Source of the DNA: Syntrophomonas sp. UBA4807
GTDB lineage: Bacteria; Bacillota; Syntrophomonadia; Syntrophomonadales; Syntrophomonadaceae
Assembly (NCBI GenBank): GCA_002402575.1
Contig: DHGD01000115.1
Location: forward strand, 21,663-68,431
Length of the DNA stretch: 46,769 nucleotides
Direction: 5' to 3'
The translations under genes and the position numbers were made by a program. The notes beneath the pieces were generated by a model. It did not search any database and was not told the origin of the DNA. It saw only the letters and a list, made by a program, of their open reading frames with translations. Numbering within the stretch: position 1 is the stretch's first letter; each line of letters begins with the position of its first letter. Positions 42,786 through 46,769 of this stretch are shown piece by piece.

Positions 42786-43598
42786 GTGGAAATGAATAAA
42801 ATCCGGGAAAAATGGAGTCTAAAACAAAAAAACAAACAAGCCTGTTTGGATATGTGGAACTCTATGGCGGAGAGTTTTGGCGATTTTGTCCTACCTGATT
42901 TTCAAAGCGATTCTTTTCTAAAGTTATTAGAAGCAAAGAATATGCTGAAGCAGGAAGGGCTTGCCCTGGATGTGGGCTGCGGGGCAGGAAAATATGCTTT
43001 GGCTTTAGCCGGACGCTTTCGCCATGTAACCGGGGTGGATCTGTCTCCTGAGATGATTAATATCGCCAAAGAAAAAGCTCTGCATTACAATATACAAAAT
43101 ATAGATTTTTCTTGTCATGATTGGCATAATTTGGATGTTAAAAAATCCGGATACTTACATAAATTTGATTTGGTATTTGCTCATATGACACCGGCAATTC
43201 AGAGCGAGGATACCTTTGAGAAGCTATCTGCAGCATCTAAAGGCTGGTGTGTGTTAGCCAAACCAATAAAACGAACAGACCCAGTTTCTGATGCCGTTAA
43301 AGAGTTGGTTAGCATAAGTGAGCATAGAGAAAGCAGTGATGAGGAAATTTTGTTTTCCTTTGAAATGTTATGGCGACAGGGATATCTTCCACAACTGGAG
43401 TATGAAAAACAGGTCTGGAATATGAAAAAAACACTTGATGAGGCTTATGGATTATATGTTAACCGGGTTAAAACCTATCAAGATATTACTTCGGCGGAAG
43501 AAGAATACATTAGAGCTTATTTGAAAACTTTAGCCCGAGATGGATTTATTTATGAAGATGTGGATACAACCATAGCAACTTTGTTTTGGCGGGTTTAA
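42786..43598 (+). CDS. Class I SAM-dependent methyltransferase
   Basis: This 270-residue methyltransferase has motif I LDVGCGAGKYALAL, motif II TGVDLSPEMINIAKEKA and DLVFAHMTPAIQ. The substrate is unknown. GTG at 42786, six bases from AAGGGGTG, is preferred to ATG 42759, which has no ribosome binding site. It is followed after 51 bases by an ABC importer for an iron-chelate or corrinoid-like ligand, and such methyltransferases recur beside these importers, so it may modify the ligand or its carrier. That link is inference. Base use is clearly AT-richer than in the first 41 kb. Confidence 0.88.
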   Translation: MEMNKIREKWSLKQKNKQACLDMWNSMAESFGDFVLPDFQSDSFLKLLEAKNMLKQEGLALDVGCGAGKYALALAGRFRHVTGVDLSPEMINIAKEKALHYNIQNIDFSCHDWHNLDVKKSGYLHKFDLVFAHMTPAIQSEDTFEKLSAASKGWCVLAKPIKRTDPVSDAVKELVSISEHRESSDEEILFSFEMLWRQGYLPQLEYEKQVWNMKKTLDEAYGLYVNRVKTYQDITSAEEEYIRAYLKTLARDGFIYEDVDTTIATLFWRV

Positions 43599-43649
43599 TC
43601 AGTTGCAGGACGGGAAGAAATTTTGCTTTTTTTAAGGATATGGTAGAGG

Positions 43650-44765
43650 ATGGCAGTAAAGCTCAAAAAGATGGAAAAATTGAAAAATCAAACAAATTCT
43701 AATTATAGTATTAACGAGACGGATATATACCTGAGATATACAGGAAGAAAAAAACTGGTTCTTGTTGTGCTGGTATGTTTAATAATTTTAGTAGCGATAG
43801 TTGCAGTGAATGCGGGTTCGATGAATTTGAACCTTTATCAGGTCATTCAATCAATTCTGGGAAATGGCAGCAATGTATCGGATGTCGTAATCTGGCGAAT
43901 TCGTCTGCCTAGAATACTGGCGGCAATTATTGCCGGTGCAGGATTATCTGTGGCTGGTTGTGTCATGCAAAACAATCTCAGAAATCCGCTGGCTTCACCA
44001 TCCACCCTTGGAATATCCAATGCTGCAGCTTTTGGAGCTAATTTGGCCATTATTGTTTTTGGTGCAGGCAGTATTTCAAGTACTAGTACAGACGCGGTAA
44101 CCATTAACAATCCATATATGGTAACGGTTTCCGCTTTTGTTTGTTCAATGATAGCTACGATGGTTATTCTGCTTTTGGCTAGAATACGGAGTTTTTCACC
44201 TGAGGCAATGGTTCTTTCTGGTGTGGCGCTAAGTTCACTATTTTCTGCAGGAACAATCCTAATCCAATATTTTGCCCAGGATTTTCAAATTGCCGCAGTA
44301 GTATTCTGGACATTTGGCGACCTGGGAAGGATCGCTTGGCCTGAAGTTTTTATTTTAACCTGTCTTATCGGCTTAGCATTCATCTATTTTATGTTCAAAA
44401 GATGGGACTACAACGCTCTGGACAGCGGAGAAGAAACTGCTAAAAGTCTGGGGGTAAATATGGAAAGAGTCAGACAGGGAGGAATGTTAGTATCGTCCAT
44501 GATTGCGGCTGTTGCTGTTTCTTTTTTAGGCATTATTGGTTTTATCGGTCTTGTCGGTCCCCAAATTATGCGGAGAATTATTGGCGGGGATCATCGTTAT
44601 CTGATACCTGCCTCGGCGTTGATGGGTTCATTACTACTGCTTATTTCGGATACTATGGCTAGAACAATGGTAGCTCCTGTAGTGCTTCCTGTCGGGGCTA
44701 TTACCTCTTTCTTTGGAGCACCATTGTTTCTTTACTTGCTGGTAAGGGGGTATCAAAAGAAATGA
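43650..44765 (+). CDS. FecCD/BtuC-type ABC importer permease
   Basis: This 371-residue polytopic membrane protein is of the FecCD/BtuC family, which imports siderophores, heme or cobalamin. It has about ten hydrophobic segments. Family marks are WRIRLPRILAAIIAGAGLSVAG near 90-110, MQNNLRNPLASPSTLGISNAAAFGA and the coupling helix region GFIGLVGPQIMRRIIGGDHRYLIPAS near 315. About 35 residues precede the first membrane helix. Its stop overlaps the ATPase start by four bases (ATGA). Confidence 0.94.
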   Translation: MAVKLKKMEKLKNQTNSNYSINETDIYLRYTGRKKLVLVVLVCLIILVAIVAVNAGSMNLNLYQVIQSILGNGSNVSDVVIWRIRLPRILAAIIAGAGLSVAGCVMQNNLRNPLASPSTLGISNAAAFGANLAIIVFGAGSISSTSTDAVTINNPYMVTVSAFVCSMIATMVILLLARIRSFSPEAMVLSGVALSSLFSAGTILIQYFAQDFQIAAVVFWTFGDLGRIAWPEVFILTCLIGLAFIYFMFKRWDYNALDSGEETAKSLGVNMERVRQGGMLVSSMIAAVAVSFLGIIGFIGLVGPQIMRRIIGGDHRYLIPASALMGSLLLLISDTMARTMVAPVVLPVGAITSFFGAPLFLYLLVRGYQKK

Positions 44766-45514
44766 TCTTATCGGTGAATGAACTGGCTTTTACTTATCCC
44801 AGCCATTCAGTTTTACAGGAGATTAACTTCTCTATTTGCAAGGGGAATTTTCTTGCTGTTCTTGGTGTTAATGGCGCTGGGAAGTCCACCCTCTTAAAAT
44901 GCATCAATCGGGTTTTAAAGCCTTGTGCAGGTGCTGTTTTTATTCAGAACGACGAGACAGGCAAACTCAGTCGAAGAGAAATTGCTAAAAGAATTGGTTA
45001 TGTGGCCCAGCGCCAAGAAAGCGTCTGTATGACTGTTTATGATGCAGTGCTGCTGGGAAGAAAACCCTATATCCAATGGGAGGCTTCCAAGAATGATCTT
45101 GAAATTACCCACAAAGCTTTAAAAATGCTTGAGTTGGAGGAATACTCCTTAAGGTATCTGAATGAATTAAGTGGTGGAGAACAGCAAAAAGTGGTCATAG
45201 CCAGAGCGTTGGCTCAAGAACCGAATCTTCTTCTACTCGACGAGCCAACCAGTAATCTGGATCTAAAGAATCAACTTGAAGTTGTTAAGATCATTAAAAG
45301 AGTTGTCAGAAACCAGCAAATCGGTGCGGTGGTAAGTATGCATGATTTGAATCTGGCTATTCGTTTTGCTGATAAGTTCCTGTTATTGAAAAATGGCAAG
45401 ATTTTTGCCGCTGGCGGATTGGAAGTGATGACTCCGGAGAATATCGAAAGCGTTTATTCGATATCGGTTAAAGTCAAAGAAATCGATGGCATTCCGGTTG
45501 TGGTTCCGGTATAG
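44762..45514 (+). CDS. FepC/BtuD-type ABC importer ATPase
   Basis: This 250-residue ATPase energises the adjacent permease. Walker A is GVNGAGKSTLLK, the Q-loop is GYVAQRQ, the signature is LSGGEQQKV, Walker B is LLLLDEPTSNLD and the switch His is in VVSMHDLNLA. It is translationally coupled to the permease gene. Confidence 0.95.
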   Translation: MILSVNELAFTYPSHSVLQEINFSICKGNFLAVLGVNGAGKSTLLKCINRVLKPCAGAVFIQNDETGKLSRREIAKRIGYVAQRQESVCMTVYDAVLLGRKPYIQWEASKNDLEITHKALKMLELEEYSLRYLNELSGGEQQKVVIARALAQEPNLLLLDEPTSNLDLKNQLEVVKIIKRVVRNQQIGAVVSMHDLNLAIRFADKFLLLKNGKIFAAGGLEVMTPENIESVYSISVKVKEIDGIPVVVPV

Positions 45515-45550
45515 TTCTGCGAATAAAAACTATATTAAAATTGGAGGATT

Positions 45551-46654
45551 ATGATGAAAAAAAAGATTATTATTCTAACTGTTGCACTACTATTTTGTAT
45601 GACATTTCTCTTAAATGGGTGTTCTTCCCAAACTTCTCAGACAGCATCCTCAAAAATCACCATAACTGATACATTGGGGAGACAAGTTGAAATTAACGGA
45701 GCGGCCAATAAAGTGGTAGCCATTGGACCTGGTGCATTAAGGCTCTGCTGCTATTTTAATAATACTGATATTTTTACGGGAATTGAACAAATGGAAATAG
45801 ACAGTCCGACTGGCAGACCATATCTTTATGCCAATCCGACGCTCACGAAGCTGCCGGTGATTGGGCCGGGTGGCCCCAATAATGCTCCAGATCCGGAGAA
45901 ACTCCTGGCGGTAAAACCGGATGTGATTTTTACAACTTATGCTGCCGATAAAGCCGCTGCGGATAATTTGCAGTCAAAAACAGGAATCCCTGTTATCGCG
46001 TTAAGTTATGGAAAAACGTCGACTTTCGATCCGCAGGTTAACGTTTCGTTAATGCTTATCGGCAAAATTACTGGTATGGATAAAAGAGCTCAGGAACTGG
46101 TTGGACTGATGGATGGGTTTAAAACTGATCTGGACACAAGAACAAAGGATATAGCCCATAATAAGAAACCCTCTGCCTATGTCGGGGGTTTGGGAATGAA
46201 GGGAACCCATGGGATTGAAAGCACTCAGGGCAATTACTCGTTGTTTAATGCTGTTAATGCCAAGAATGTGGTGGATGAGACCGGAAAGACTGGTCCGTTG
46301 ATGATTGATAAGGAACAGTTAATCAAGTGGAATCCTGATAAGATTTTTATTGATGGTGCCGGATATCCGTCAGTACTTGAGGATTATAAGAAAAACATAC
46401 AATTCTATAAGACATTGTCTGCTGTGAGAAATGGGCAACTATATTCGATCCTGCCGTATAATTCTTACACAACAAATATCGATACAGCGATTGCTGATGC
46501 TTACTATATCGGGAAGATACTCTATCCTGAACAGTTCGAGAATGTTGATCCGGAGAAAAAAGCGGATGAAATATATAAGCTTCTTTTGGGAAAGGAAATT
46601 TATGCGCAAATGGCTAAGGACTTCGGCGGTTTTAAACAGGTCGTATTACAATGA
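45551..46654 (+). CDS. Substrate-binding lipoprotein of the ABC importer
   Basis: This 367-residue protein has a lipoprotein signal peptide (MMKKKIIILTVALLF..., lipobox LLNGC) and a PF01497-like periplasmic-binding fold (ITITDTLGRQVEING, VVAIGPGALRL, PDPEKLLAVKPDVIFTTY, WNPDKIFIDGAGYP). Ligands of this fold are iron chelates, heme, corrinoids and some oxyanions, and I cannot narrow it further. An ATG at 45554 is equally possible. TTGGAGG precedes the start. It completes the importer with the permease and ATPase. Confidence 0.93.
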   Translation: MMKKKIIILTVALLFCMTFLLNGCSSQTSQTASSKITITDTLGRQVEINGAANKVVAIGPGALRLCCYFNNTDIFTGIEQMEIDSPTGRPYLYANPTLTKLPVIGPGGPNNAPDPEKLLAVKPDVIFTTYAADKAAADNLQSKTGIPVIALSYGKTSTFDPQVNVSLMLIGKITGMDKRAQELVGLMDGFKTDLDTRTKDIAHNKKPSAYVGGLGMKGTHGIESTQGNYSLFNAVNAKNVVDETGKTGPLMIDKEQLIKWNPDKIFIDGAGYPSVLEDYKKNIQFYKTLSAVRNGQLYSILPYNSYTTNIDTAIADAYYIGKILYPEQFENVDPEKKADEIYKLLLGKEIYAQMAKDFGGFKQVVLQ

Positions 46655-46743
46655 AAATAACATTTTTATACGTCAGTGTTACTCGTAATATAGGGGTCTA
46701 TTTACCGCTACACTTCCGAATTCCATTATGCACGATTCCCTAG
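46651..46743 (+). pseudogene. Start of a truncated gene overlapping the lipoprotein stop
   Basis: An ATGA overlap begins a frame reading MKITFLYVSVTRNIG..., which resembles the N-terminus of B12-binding radical-SAM proteins. A TAG at 46741 ends it after 30 residues. Either the gene is broken or the frame shifts near here, and the window ends before this can be decided. I am not sure of the family. Confidence 0.3.
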
Positions 46744-46769
46744 ACTGCGATTGTCAACAAAAAAGTGAA

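Noticed and set aside
1..46769. tRNA, rRNA or prophage genes
   Set aside because: No tRNA cloverleaf sequence, rRNA block, integrase, capsid or terminase gene was seen.

Overview
The window looks like a chromosomal segment of a spore-forming clostridial Firmicute, most likely near Syntrophomonas and its relatives. It carries spoVS behind a SigH-type promoter, a PASTA-domain PrkC/PrpC pair, and the Bacillus-type order Ca-ATPase(yloB)-yicC(yloC)-remA-gmk-rpoZ-coaBC-[metK]-priA-def-fmt-[DUF116-yugP]-rsmB-rlmN-prpC-prkC-rsgA-rpe. The genus is an inference from gene content and style; no 16S gene or other marker here settles it. Nearly all genes lie on the + strand.

Region 1 (1-5932): a terminator from an upstream gene, an unrecognised gene, ymdB, spoVS, an M19 dipeptidase, a PHP phosphoesterase, a secreted LysM-NlpC/P60 hydrolase, an unknown gene and a degenerate family-4 uracil-DNA-glycosylase-like protein. 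Region 2 (6101-25376): the conserved housekeeping cluster listed above, covering nucleotide, CoA and SAM supply, primosome, formyl-Met processing, rRNA methylation, Ser/Thr phospho-signalling and ribosome-assembly GTPase. Region 3 (25373-29126): a riboflavin operon ribD-ribE-ribBA-ribH with a sigma-A promoter overlapping the end of rpe, a full FMN riboswitch and an intrinsic terminator. ribE has no ATG/GTG/TTG start and appears to begin at ATT.

Region 4 (29127-41552): a 0.6-kb non-coding boundary with hairpins, a strong terminator, operator-like GTAAA/TTTAC dyads and a promoter leads into a six-gene co-directional unit. Its products are (i) an XRE-HTH regulator, (ii) an FHA-coiled coil-zinc ribbon-Ser/Thr kinase, (iii) a PP2C phosphatase, (iv) a 79-residue acidic protein, (v) a 1232-residue kinase-TPR-WD40 protein whose N-terminus has six T-x-x-D motifs, and (vi) a 1162-residue fusion of a ClpN/ClpA-type AAA+ module, a receiver-like middle region and a membrane-anchor-free FtsH AAA+/M41 protease. 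I read this as a phosphorylation-controlled proteolysis system: the kinases phosphorylate the T-x-x-D tail, the FHA domain binds it, PP2C resets it, and the double-AAA+ protease is the effector. The domain calls are seen in the sequence; the wiring is inference. This is the best candidate for an undescribed system in the window.

Region 5 (41553-46769): a decayed IS3-type transposase relic, then clearly AT-richer DNA with a CsoR-type metal sensor, a SAM methyltransferase and a FecCD/BtuCD-type ABC importer (permease, ATPase, lipoprotein). A downstream gene overlapping the lipoprotein stop opens with MKITFLY and is cut by a stop codon after 30 residues. The base composition and the IS relic suggest this end was acquired separately.
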